40,091 nt of DNA, from contig JBAXGN010000055.1 in assembly GCA_037139415.1 (NCBI GenBank), positions 1 to 40,091 on the forward strand, given 5' to 3'. The notes beneath the pieces were generated by a model. The model searched no databases and was not told where the DNA came from. It saw nothing but the letters and a program-made list of their open reading frames with translations. Below, in pieces: positions 25,988-34,900 of the stretch; the first letter of the stretch is position 1, and the number at the start of each line of letters is the position of its first letter. The DNA comes from Verrucomicrobiota bacterium. GTDB taxonomy: Bacteria; Verrucomicrobiota; Verrucomicrobiia; Limisphaerales; Fontisphaeraceae. A program made the translations under genes and the position numbers.

Positions 25988-27553
25988 TTAATGCCGGTAA
26001 AGAAATTCGGCGCTGTTAATCAAGGCCCAGGACACATCCACCAGCACGGCGTGGCCCTTTTCGCTGCTGGACTGCGAGTAGCGGTTGATGATGCCCAACT
26101 CTTGCTCGGTCGGGAAGCGCGACAGGATCACCAGGTACAGCCCGGTGATGGTTTCGCGCGGACTCTTGGAAGAGCGGATCAGGTATTGCAGGGTCTTGCC
26201 CTCTTCAATCTTGTTCAGAATATGGCTTGAATTAAGCAGGTGGAGACGCTGCGCGGCGGTGCTGCGGTTGTTGCGCTCCAATTCCATCCCGGTGTCGCGC
26301 GAGGGGCGCCCGTACATTTCCAGGAAGGAACTGGTGATGCTCCCGTCTGGCAGCGCAATTGAACGCAGGTTTTCCGGGATGAAAGTGAACGGCTCGGGAA
26401 TCGAGCTGGAATATTTCTCCGTCGTGCCGGTGATCAGGCACAGAGCGTCAATCAACACCTCGGCATCCAGCCGGCGCAGGATGTAATGCGAAAAATTGGC
26501 ATCGGCCAGGGTATTGGTGGTCGTGGCGGCGGAGGAGAGCTGATACGTCTTGGAGTTCAGAATCACGCGAAAGAGCTGTTTGAGATCGTACTTGCTCGCA
26601 ATCAGATCCCGTTCCAGATACGCGAGCAATTCCGGATTGCTGGGCGGATTATCCGTCCGCATGTCATCCGGCTCATGCACGATGCCCCGGCCCAGAAGCC
26701 AGGACCATGCCCGATTGGCGATGGCACTGGTGAACCACGGATTCTTGGGATTCACCAGCCAGTCAGCGAAGAGTTCGCGCGGATCACGATCCGGCGCGAA
26801 CCGCACCGGCTTGCCATCCGGAAGTGTTCCCGCCATCAGCCCATTCGTACTGCCCGGATTGTAATAAATAATCTCCTCCTTCCATTCCGCGGTGGATTTG
26901 TAACCAAGCTGGCTGAAAAAGGCCGCCAGGCCCGCCAACCGTTCTTTGGGCCACTGATCGGCGCGCGTACCCATGAACGTCAGCGCCACTGTTTCCGCAA
27001 TGCCCGTGGGTTCCTTGTTTTGCATTGCGCGATAAAAGTTGACCTGTCCCACCCGGAAATTACTGCCACTGGCGGTGAGCATCTCGCGGGCAAACCGGTC
27101 GTAAGGCATGTTGTCCTTGATGCTGGTGCGGATCCAACGGTGATAGGACTGGGCGGCGTTGGGCCACAGATTGATCGGAAACTCCGCCTTCACCCGCAGC
27201 AGGTCGCTCCATTTCATCGCCCAATAATCGGCATATTCATCGCGTTCCAACAGGCGATCAATCAAGGCCTGCCGCTTGTTCGGATCCTTGCTTAAGATAA
27301 ACTCTTTGGCTTCCAGTGCGGTCGGCAGCGTGCCGATCACATCCAGGAATACCCGGCGCACAAATACACTATCCGAGCAAACGCTGGCAGGCTTGATGCC
27401 CAACTTGTCCAGCTTGGCGAACACCAGTTTATCCACCTGATTCTGCGCTCCCGCTGCGGACGGACTCTCAGCCGGAGTCGCCGCCGCCCCCGGCGCAGCC
27501 AATCCACTCAAAGCCAGCATCAACCCAACCGTCAATAATAACCAAATCTTCAT
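25988..27553 (-). CDS. DUF1549/DUF1553-domain secreted protein
   Basis: About 521 residues with a signal peptide (MKIWLLLTVGLMLALSGLAAPG) and a DUF1549 region (about 40-240, with FVRRVFLDVIGTLPTALEAKEF and YADYWAMKWSDLLRVKAEF). A DUF1553 region follows (about 270-520, with DPRELFADWLVNPKNPWFTSAIANRAWSWLLGRGIVHEPDDMR, RVILNSKTYQLSS and LLNSSHILNKIEEGK). This domain pair is highly expanded in Planctomycetes and Verrucomicrobia and is usually beside a DUF1501 gene, often near sulfatases or polysaccharide degradation genes. No DUF1501 partner is visible on either side, and the cytochrome-c-like N-terminal domain of longer relatives is absent. Biochemical role unknown. Start 27553 chosen at the signal peptide. 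Confidence 0.9.
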   Translation of the reverse strand: MKIWLLLTVGLMLALSGLAAPGAAATPAESPSAAGAQNQVDKLVFAKLDKLGIKPASVCSDSVFVRRVFLDVIGTLPTALEAKEFILSKDPNKRQALIDRLLERDEYADYWAMKWSDLLRVKAEFPINLWPNAAQSYHRWIRTSIKDNMPYDRFAREMLTASGSNFRVGQVNFYRAMQNKEPTGIAETVALTFMGTRADQWPKERLAGLAAFFSQLGYKSTAEWKEEIIYYNPGSTNGLMAGTLPDGKPVRFAPDRDPRELFADWLVNPKNPWFTSAIANRAWSWLLGRGIVHEPDDMRTDNPPSNPELLAYLERDLIASKYDLKQLFRVILNSKTYQLSSAATTTNTLADANFSHYILRRLDAEVLIDALCLITGTTEKYSSSIPEPFTFIPENLRSIALPDGSITSSFLEMYGRPSRDTGMELERNNRSTAAQRLHLLNSSHILNKIEEGKTLQYLIRSSKSPRETITGLYLVILSRFPTEQELGIINRYSQSSSEKGHAVLVDVSWALINSAEFLYRH

Positions 27554-27966
27554 GATGTAATCCACTTCAGCCCAGCACGCCAGCAACGACTGGCCTGCGA
27601 GCTATTCTCTAGCAGAGTGGACGCTCAGCAGAACTTAAAGGTTACATGGACACTCGATACCGTCGTAAACAAACAGATTATCCACAGCCCCAGGGCAAGG
27701 CCGATGTGGAGGCGTTCGTCGCCTGCACCGGGGCGGAGTGTGCCCCGTTGGCCGAAGCGATTCGTACTGCCTTTGTGCCGGTAAAGCACGAAATTAAAAT
27801 TAATCCGGTGCCGTGAAATGAATCGGCATGGCCTGCTGGCTACGGGGATTTTGCTACCCAAGTGGCTGGAGGATTTCCGCAAGGTCTTTGAGTACAAAAA
27901 TGGCGAAGGATCACTTTCTTGCTGTTGCAATTTTGAAAAAGGCGTACAGTGGGGGCGCTGATTGAC
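27554..27966. other. Intergenic region upstream of ribBA
   Basis: About 410 bp between a minus-strand gene and ribBA. There is no FMN riboswitch: the conserved AGGGUC / GGCGAAAUUC-type blocks are absent. A single perfect DnaA-box-like TTATCCACA lies at 27678-27686. One or two very short open frames are present; the better one is listed separately. A GTGGGGG tract at 27949-27955 is the likely ribosome site of ribBA. Confidence 0.4.
27646..27816 (+). CDS. Possible 56-residue small ORF (doubtful)
   Basis: ATG at 27646 with TAAAGG 5 nt upstream opens a 56-codon frame (MDTRYRRKQTDYPQ... ending IKINPVP). It lies just upstream of ribBA in the same direction. The composition is not clearly non-coding, but no family is recognised and it could be chance; a leader-peptide role is speculative. 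Confidence 0.22.
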   Translation: MDTRYRRKQTDYPQPQGKADVEAFVACTGAECAPLAEAIRTAFVPVKHEIKINPVP

Positions 27967-29172
27967 ATGAAGAATACGTTTAAATTTGATTCGGTGGAAG
28001 CTGCTGCGGCGGATTTGCACCTGGGCCGGATGGTGATTGTGGTGGATGATGAGGATCGCGAGAATGAAGGCGATCTGGTCATGGCCGGCGAAAAGGTCAC
28101 GCCCGCCGCCATTAATTTCATGGCGAAATTCGGGCGGGGCCTGATCTGTGTGCCGACCACCTCGGAGCGCTTGAAGCAGTTGGGCATCGAGCAGATGGTG
28201 ATCCAGAACCGGGATACCTTTAAGACGGATTTCCAGGTGAGTGTGGATGCCGCGCATGGCGTCACTACTGGCATTAGCGCGGGGGACCGCGCCAAAACCA
28301 TCCAGGTGATGGCTGATCCCACGGCGATGCCGCACGATTTGGTGCAGCCCGGTCACGTGTTTCCCTTGCGGGCAAAGCCGGGCGGGGTGTTGCAGCGCGC
28401 CGGGCACACGGAGGCGGCAGTGGACCTTGCCACGCTGGCCGGGTGTCGGCCCATTGGCGTCATTTGCGAAATCATGAGCGACGATGGCACCATGGCGCGC
28501 CTGCCGGAGTTGCGCAAGTTTGCCAAGCGGCACAAGCTCAAGCTGTGCTCCATCCAGAATTTGATTGAACATCGGCGCCGCCGTGAAAAGCTCGTGGAAC
28601 GGGAGCAGGTGGTGAAGATGCCCACCGAGTTTGGCGACTTTGATTTGTACCTGTACCGGGCCTTTACGGATGGCCAGCATCACGTGGCCTTGGTCAAAGG
28701 GGACGTGGCCGGCAAGCAGAACGTGCTCGTGCGGGTGCATAGTGAATGCCTCACGGGTGATGTGTTTGGCTCGCGCCGGTGCGATTGCGGGCCGCAGTTG
28801 CATCAGGCCATGCGCCAGGTCAGCGAGGCCGGCCTGGGCATCATCGTGTATATGCGGCAGGAGGGCAGGGGAATCGGCCTGGGACCCAAAATCGAGGCGT
28901 ACAAATTGCAGGAGCAAGGCTATGATACGGTGGAGGCCAACTTGAAGCTGGGCTTTGCCATGGACCTGCGCGAGTACGGCATTGGCGCTCAGATTCTCTG
29001 CGACCTTGGGATCAAGACCATCCGGCTCTTGACGAATAACCCGAAGAAGGTCGTTGGGTTGGAAGGGTATGGCCTGGAAATCGTGGACACGGTGCCTATC
29101 CGGGTAAAATCAAATCCGCATAATGAACGGTATTTGAAAGCGAAAAAGGACAAGATGGGCCATTGGCTCTAA
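27967..29172 (+). CDS. ribBA: Bifunctional 3,4-dihydroxy-2-butanone 4-phosphate synthase / GTP cyclohydrolase II
   Basis: A 401-residue fusion catalysing both entry reactions of riboflavin synthesis, from ribulose 5-phosphate and from GTP. The RibB half (1-205) has the acidic loop DDEDRENEGDLVMAGE and QRAGHTEAAVDLA. The RibA half has the zinc Cys set in SECLTGDVFGSRRCDCGPQL, then MRQEGRGIGL and DTVEANLKLGFAMDLREYGIGAQIL, so both halves look active. The C-terminal NERYLKAKKDKMGH is typical. ATG 27967 is preferred over GTG 27949, with a G-rich ribosome site about 11 nt upstream. It is first in a ribBA-ribH-proB-mazG run; the gap to ribH is 5 nt. No FMN riboswitch is seen, so regulation is probably constitutive or by another means. 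Confidence 0.97.
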   Translation: MKNTFKFDSVEAAAADLHLGRMVIVVDDEDRENEGDLVMAGEKVTPAAINFMAKFGRGLICVPTTSERLKQLGIEQMVIQNRDTFKTDFQVSVDAAHGVTTGISAGDRAKTIQVMADPTAMPHDLVQPGHVFPLRAKPGGVLQRAGHTEAAVDLATLAGCRPIGVICEIMSDDGTMARLPELRKFAKRHKLKLCSIQNLIEHRRRREKLVEREQVVKMPTEFGDFDLYLYRAFTDGQHHVALVKGDVAGKQNVLVRVHSECLTGDVFGSRRCDCGPQLHQAMRQVSEAGLGIIVYMRQEGRGIGLGPKIEAYKLQEQGYDTVEANLKLGFAMDLREYGIGAQILCDLGIKTIRLLTNNPKKVVGLEGYGLEIVDTVPIRVKSNPHNERYLKAKKDKMGHWL

Positions 29173-29177
29173 AATTT

Positions 29178-29648
29178 ATGTTGCGCAAAGTCATCACCAG
29201 GAAAGTTAAATCCGCCGGCGGGCGGTTTGCCATTGTGGCTTCCGAGTACAACGCGAAATATGTGGACTCCATGTTAAATGGGGCGCAAACCTTTCTCACC
29301 CAGGCGGGGGCGGCGGAGGTGCGGGTGTTGCGGGTGCCCGGCGCATTTGAAGTGCCGGCCGTGGCGGCCAAACTGGCCCGCCAGCAACGCCCCGGCTGGG
29401 ATGGCATCGTATGCTTGGGAGTGATCTTGCGCGGCGAGACCACCCATGCGCAGCACATCGGGGATACCGTCAGTCGCTTGCTGGGGCAGATCGCCGTGGA
29501 TACCGGGGTGCCGGTGATTCATGAAGTGCTGTTGCTCGAAAATACCGCGCAGGCGGATAAACGTTGCCTGGACCCCGAGCATAATCGCGGCGCGGAAGCC
29601 GCCCAGACGGCCCTGGCCATGGCCAAGGTGATGAGGGAAATCAAGTGA
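29178..29648 (+). CDS. ribH: 6,7-dimethyl-8-ribityllumazine synthase
   Basis: A 156-residue enzyme condensing the RibB product with the RibA/D-derived pyrimidine, the step before riboflavin synthase. Family marks: FAIVASEYNAKYVDSMLNGA (substrate loop), RVPGAFEVPAVAAKL, and GVILRGETTHAQHI with the catalytic His, followed by VDTGVPVIHEVLLLENTAQAD. Length is typical. ATG 29178 lies 5 nt after the ribBA stop; a TTG at 29163 overlapping ribBA is an alternative. Its stop overlaps a GTG (GTGA at 29645) of the proB frame. NusB, which often follows ribH, is replaced here by proB. Confidence 0.95.
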   Translation: MLRKVITRKVKSAGGRFAIVASEYNAKYVDSMLNGAQTFLTQAGAAEVRVLRVPGAFEVPAVAAKLARQQRPGWDGIVCLGVILRGETTHAQHIGDTVSRLLGQIAVDTGVPVIHEVLLLENTAQADKRCLDPEHNRGAEAAQTALAMAKVMREIK

Positions 29649-29704
29649 AGCGCGCGGCGGAAACCCGTCTCGCCAACAATCCTGGCGAGGAATGTCCAAA
29701 CGTT

Positions 29705-30790
29705 ATGAGTGCGCGGGCAGAATTGCTGAAAAATGTTTCGCGGGTGGTGATCAAGCTAGGAACCGGGGTTCTGACGGATAGCTCCAAACAGCCCGATTTG
29801 GCGCAGATGGAGCAATTGGTGAAGCAAATGGCCACCCTGCGGTTGGCGGGCAAAGAAGTCGTCGTGGTCACCTCCGGCGCGGTGGGCGCGGGCATGGGGG
29901 CGCTGGGTTTTGACAAGCGTCCGTCCGAGTTGCCCGAGTTGCAGGCGTGCGCCGCCGTGGGGCAATCCCGGCTCATGGCCATCTACGAAAAACTGTTTGC
30001 CAAACACGGGCTGGCGGTGGCCCAGGTGTTGCTGACCCATGATGACCTGGAGGATCGCGATCGCCATCTCAACGCCCGCAACGCGCTCGTCGCCCTGTTG
30101 GAGACGGGCAAGGTGGTGCCGATCATCAACGAAAACGATGTGGTGTCCGTCACCGAACTCAAGTTTGGCGACAACGACAAGCTCTCCGCGCTGGTCGCGT
30201 CCTTGTTGCCGGCGGATTTACTGATCATTCTTACCACGGTGGATGGCGTGATCGAGAACTTCGGCAAGTCCAACCAACGCGTGCTCTCCACCATCGAGAG
30301 CATTGACACCACCGTTGAGAAAATGGCGGGCGGCACCGATAGCACCACTGCCGTGGGCGGCATGAAGACCAAAGTGGCGGCGGCCCGCATTGCCATTCGT
30401 TCCGGCATTCCGCTGGTGATCGCGTCCGGCCGCAAGCGCACCATCCTGCACGCCATTTTAAACGGCCAGGACGAAGGCACCATCTTTGTTCCCAAACCGG
30501 CGCGCCTGGCCGGGCGCAAACGGTGGATTGCCTTCTTCCATCATCCCAAGGGCGCCCTGTTCGTGGACGATGGCGCGCGCAACAGCTTGCGCGATAGCGG
30601 GCGCAGCCTGCTGCCCGCCGGCATCACCCGGTGCGAGGGGGAATTCAGCGCCGGCGACGTGGTGCGGATTTGCGATGAGGACGGCACCGAGTTCGCGCGC
30701 GGGCGGTGCCGCTTTGCCGCCGGGGAAGTCCGCAGCCACACCCTCTCCCGCGTGGAAGTCGTTCACCGGGATGACATGGTGGTGCTGTGA
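29705..30790 (+). CDS. proB: Glutamate 5-kinase
   Basis: A 361-residue enzyme phosphorylating glutamate to gamma-glutamyl phosphate, the first step of proline synthesis. The amino-acid-kinase domain (about 1-255) has RVVIKLGTGVLTD, VVVTSGAVGAGM, PIINENDVVSVTE, FGDNDKLSALVA and GTDSTTAVGGMKTKVAAARIA. A C-terminal PUA domain (about 275-361, GRKRWIAFFHHPKGALFVDDGA onward) gives the normal E. coli-like length. ATG 29705 fits the family N-terminus; a GTG at 29645 overlapping the ribH stop, with GAGGGA 6 nt upstream, would add 20 residues and may be the real, translationally coupled start. No proA is present in the window. Confidence 0.95.
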   Translation: MSARAELLKNVSRVVIKLGTGVLTDSSKQPDLAQMEQLVKQMATLRLAGKEVVVVTSGAVGAGMGALGFDKRPSELPELQACAAVGQSRLMAIYEKLFAKHGLAVAQVLLTHDDLEDRDRHLNARNALVALLETGKVVPIINENDVVSVTELKFGDNDKLSALVASLLPADLLIILTTVDGVIENFGKSNQRVLSTIESIDTTVEKMAGGTDSTTAVGGMKTKVAAARIAIRSGIPLVIASGRKRTILHAILNGQDEGTIFVPKPARLAGRKRWIAFFHHPKGALFVDDGARNSLRDSGRSLLPAGITRCEGEFSAGDVVRICDEDGTEFARGRCRFAAGEVRSHTLSRVEVVHRDDMVVL

Positions 30791-30804
30791 TTGGGAAGGA
30801 TGCC

Positions 30805-31461
30805 ATGAAAAAGAAACTGTCCATTCAGGAATTGCTCGAAGTCATGGCGCGGCTGCGCGCCCCCAACGGCTGCCCGTGGGATCGCGAGCAGGACCACCAC
30901 ACCCTGCGCTACCACGCCGTCGAAGAAGTGTACGAACTGATGGATGCCATCGAGGCGGAGGATGACCACGAAATGGCGGAGGAACTGGGCGACCTGCTGC
31001 TGCAAGTGGTCTTTCACTGCCAGCTTGCCAAGGAACGCGGCGCGTTTGATTTCGACGCCGTCTGCCGCCGGATTGTGGATAAATTGATCCGGCGCCATCC
31101 CCATGTCTTCGGCGACGTCAAGGTGAAGGACGTCGCGGCGGTGTGGGCCAACTGGGAAAAAATCAAGCGCGCCGAAAAGCAGGGCACGCGCCACGAGCGC
31201 AGCTCCGCGCTGGACGGCATCCCGCGGCATTTGCCGGCGCTGATGCACGCCGAGAAACTCGTCAAAAAAGCCCGCAAAGCCAAACTGTTGGAAGCGGAAC
31301 CAGGCGGCCAGCCATCCAAGGCGAAGCTGGGGCAAACCCTCTTTGAACTGGCGCACTACGCCCAGGGTAAAGGCTGGTCCGCCGAGGCGTTATTGCGCGG
31401 CGAAATCCAAAAACAGGAACGCGCCTATCGTCGTCGCGAACGCAAAGCCGCGCAGACCTGA
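30805..31461 (+). CDS. mazG: Nucleoside triphosphate pyrophosphohydrolase MazG
   Basis: A 218-residue protein hydrolysing (d)NTPs to NMP and pyrophosphate. The N-terminal MazG domain has LRAPNGCPWDREQDHHTLRY and the Mg-binding acidic cluster around E40-E41-x-x-E44 and E59-E60-x-x-D63 in AEELGDLLLQVVFH. The second MazG-like half begins near LMHAEKLVKKARKAKL but is shorter than in E. coli MazG (263 residues). ATG 30805 has a strong ribosome site (GGGAAGGA, about 4 nt away); a GTG at 30787 would overlap the proB stop. It is last in the ribBA-ribH-proB-mazG operon, 14 nt after proB. Confidence 0.94.
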   Translation: MKKKLSIQELLEVMARLRAPNGCPWDREQDHHTLRYHAVEEVYELMDAIEAEDDHEMAEELGDLLLQVVFHCQLAKERGAFDFDAVCRRIVDKLIRRHPHVFGDVKVKDVAAVWANWEKIKRAEKQGTRHERSSALDGIPRHLPALMHAEKLVKKARKAKLLEAEPGGQPSKAKLGQTLFELAHYAQGKGWSAEALLRGEIQKQERAYRRRERKAAQT

Positions 31462-31668
31462 GGCGGGAAAACGGGGGGGCAATCTTGCTGAGGGTAGTCA
31501 AGACGGCTGTTGAAAATCAGTAAGTTGGGCGCAGCGGCAACCAAAGCGGCGTCGCGGCCCCTTCACCCCACCTTGCCGCACGCACTCCAAAATTGGGTGC
31601 CCGCAAAATTTGGACTGCGGTGGTAAAATCCGGGGGTGACCGGGCGGATGCCGGCACCGCTTTGGATT
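31462..31668. other. Intergenic region with GC-rich inverted repeats
   Basis: No gene is supported. TTTGGACTGCGGTGG (31609-31623) and CACCGCTTTGGATTT (31655-31669) contain a complementary GCGGTG / CACCGC pair about 35 nt apart, and TCCAAA at 31586-31591 pairs with TTTGGA at 31609-31614. This looks like another dispersed intergenic repeat. No clear terminator for mazG. Confidence 0.4.
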
Positions 31669-31849
31669 TCACCCGCCGAACGTGAGGCTCACAATATCAT
31701 TTTCCATGCCGACCTCATCATCATTGACCAGCCCGCGCGCCATGTATTCGGGCAAGCCCAGCGGATTGACGCCACCCAGCGGGGAACTGGATTCGCTTAA
31801 TCCGAAGGAATGACAGCGTGTAGTATTGCTGCAGATGGATCGGCGACAT
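31669..31849 (-). pseudogene. Frameshifted small gene (about 59 residues if repaired)
   Basis: From ATG 31849 the minus strand reads MSPIHLQQYYTLSF and then runs into a poor-looking frame. The next frame, joined by removing one C from the TTCCTTC at about 31806-31812, continues FGLSESSSPLGGVNPLGLPE and then YMARGLVNDDEVGMENDIVS, ending LTFGG at TGA 31669. The total length (181 nt) is one more than a multiple of three, as expected for a single insertion. The repaired product has no recognised family. It could be a decayed gene, a programmed frameshift or a sequencing error; or it may be chance. Confidence 0.4.
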
Positions 31850-31941
31850 GGGTTTGTTATTCACCGGTGAACAACTTTTTCCGAGGTGTACTTGACTTTG
31901 TTTTGGGCAGGGTGACTCTCTCGTTGTTTCGATTTGATATT

Positions 31942-34900
31942 ATGAAAATTTCACGAGCGGGAATGGTAAAAATATGGTTCGTCCTTTGTCTGGCGGGCCT
32001 CTCGGCGTCAGCCGGATGGTTCGGCGGCGGGCGGGAGAGCGCGCCCAAGGTGCGATTGTGGTTGAGCACGGAAACGTGGGAGCCCACGTCCACGTTGGAG
32101 CTGCGATTTGAAGACCCCGTGGTGGCTGAAGACGCGGTTGGGTCCGTGCCGCGGGTTTCGCCGTTGGTGGTGCAGCCGCCGCTCGCCGGCAAGTTCACGT
32201 GGGTGAGTCGTTCCAGCGGTTTGTTCACGCCCACGGAATGTCCGCAGTTGGGGCAGGCGTATCGCTTCCGTTTGCAACCGGGTTTGCGCAACGTGGACGG
32301 AACCGCTCTGGACGTGCGGCTCGATGTCACGTTGCGCACGCCGGATTTCGCGCTGCTCGGGCACGCGCCGGAATCGCCGAGTGGCAACATTGCTGTGCTG
32401 CCGACGGTCACGCTGCAATTCAATGAAGACGTGAACACGAATCTGGCGCCGCGCTATCTGAGTTTTCATAATCCCAAGGGTGGGCGCGTGCCGGCGGAGG
32501 TGCGTTGCGCCGCCTCGCGTTGGGAGGGCTGGTTTGGCGGCGAAACGCGGACGTGGCGCGAAGGCTGGCCCGCCACCAATGTGGTGGCGATGACCGCGAT
32601 TCGCCGTGGTTATCCAACCGCGCCGCCGCTGCCGATCGGCAATCGGCTGGTGGTATATCCGGCGCGCCCGTTAAGCGTCGGCGAGGCGTGGACGTTGGAA
32701 GTGGAGAAGGGATTGCCCACCGTGGATGGCAAACTGCGGCTGGCCAAGTCGGTAAGCGTGATCCTCGGCGACGTGCAGCCGTTTGCGGCCACGGGCGTGA
32801 GCGCCCGCAATTTTCTGAACAAGCGCCGGGAGTTGCATCTGGACTTCTCCAAGCCGGTGGCCGGCCATGCCGTCATCAGCAACACGTGCGCCTGGATCGT
32901 TATTACGCCGGCGCGCACGAACCTGGAGTATGAGTTGGCGGGCCACCGCATGGTGATCCGCGGTGACTTCGAGTTGGGGACGAATTATGCGGTCACGGTC
33001 AAGGCCGGTTTACCTGCGGGCGAGGCGCAGACGTTGGTGAAAGATGTCACGGAGACGGTCGCCTTTGAACCGTTGACGCCGCGCGTGTACCTGCCGGCAT
33101 TCTCCGGCCATCAACTCAGCGGCGGGCGGCGCGACGTGGAGTTTCTGGCCTTGAACCTGGACCGGGTGACGGTGCGCGCCAAACGCCTGGATCGCCAGAC
33201 GCTCATTCACGCCCTGCGCGGGTATCAGAGTTATTTCAAGCGGCATGGTTCTGTGTTGAATGATGAGTACGCGGACACGCCTTATCGCGAAGTGGATTTT
33301 AACGTCGTGGCGGGCAAGACCATTTATAGCCGTGACATCACGACGGGGGGCGCGTTGGATCACGCGTTGCCGCACAGGTTGTCGTGGGATGAGATTCTGG
33401 GAAAACAGAAATTCGGCGCGGTCTTCCTGGACGCCGAAGGCCAGCGGCAGCAGGGGAATTTCCGCGCCGTCGCGGGCGCGCAATGCCTGGTGCAGGTGAC
33501 GGATCTGGGGTTGCTGTGGAAACACAACGGCCAGGAATTCGCGGTCTGGGCTTTTTCCTATGCCACGGGCCGCCCCGTTTCGGGTGCGACGGTGGAATTA
33601 ATGACGGAGGAGAATGAATCGCTGGCGCAGGCGGTGACGGACGCGACCGGTTTTGCGCGGCTCCCGGCCAAGGAGGGGCAATGGTTGCTCGCCCAAAACG
33701 GTGACGATTTGCACGCCGAACATCTCACGGACAACCAGTTAAATCTACCGCTCTATCGCCTGAACCTTCCGTATGGCTACGGCCCCGAGCCCACCCGCAA
33801 GGCGTTTCTATTTAGCGATCGGCCATTGTATCAGCCGGGCGAAACGGTTTATTTCAAAGCCATCGTGCGCGATCTGCCGGATGGCCAGCCGGTGCTGCCA
33901 ATAAACCTCAAAGGCGTTGTGAACGGGTATGATTCGCGCGGTCGCCGGTTCGTGACAACGAATGTGACGGTGTCGGCGCTCGGCGCGTTGGACCTGGCGC
34001 TGGTGCTGCCGCCCGCGCCGCTGGGCACGTATCGGCTCGACCTCGTGTTCACAAACGAGGCCACGTTCTCGCATCATTTCGAGGTGGCGGAATATCAACC
34101 GAATGCGTTCGAGGTCAAAATCCAGCACCCGCCCGTTTTCAAACCGACGGATAAAGTCGAGTTGCCCGTGACCGCCCGCTATTATCACGGCACCCCGCTG
34201 GCCAAAGCCAAACTGCGCTGGCTGTTGGAGGCGAACGACGCGGGGTTTTCGCCGGAGGGATTTGAGGAGTTTCAGTTCATTGATTCCGGGTATCGCTGGT
34301 GGCGCCACAATGATCGCGGCGAGGATCAAGGTTCCCTGAGTTTGCAAGGCGAGCACGATCTCACCAGCCAGGGCGTGACGCTGCAACCGGCGTTCACGCT
34401 CAACCCCAAGCAGCCGCAGCCGCGCCAGGCGCGGGTGACCGTCGAAATCACTGATCTCAATCAGCAAACCGTCAGTCGCGAGGCCGGTTTCACGGTGCAC
34501 AGCTCCGATTTTTATCTGGGCGTTCACGAAACCGAGCAGGTGTGGCGCAGCGGGGAGGAACACCCGTTGGAATTGATTGCAGTGCGGGGGAATGGTCAGC
34601 CGCTGGAGCAGCCGGTCGCCGTCAGCGTCAAGGTGATCAAACTGGAATGGGAGACGGTGCGCGTGCAAGGCGCGGGGAAGGCGACGCTGTTCCGCAATGA
34701 GCGGCGCTTGCGCACGATCGCGGAAAAGTCCATCGCCACCCGCGTGCTGCGCCGCGCGGGCGCGCAATGGGAATTGCCGGACGCCAAAGCCGCGCCCGCG
34801 CCGACGCTGCTGATCCAGGAGGCGGGCGAGTATGTGCTCGAATATCGCGCGCGGGACGCCGCCGGGCAGGATGTGCTCACGCGGCAGGACGTGCAAGTGA

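Noticed and set aside
27678-27686. TTATCCACA, a perfect DnaA box
   Set aside because: Only one box, no cluster, no AT-rich unwinding element and no dnaA/dnaN nearby; one match is expected by chance in a window of this size.
27554-27966. FMN riboswitch upstream of ribBA
   Set aside because: The region was read for the conserved FMN-aptamer blocks and they are absent.
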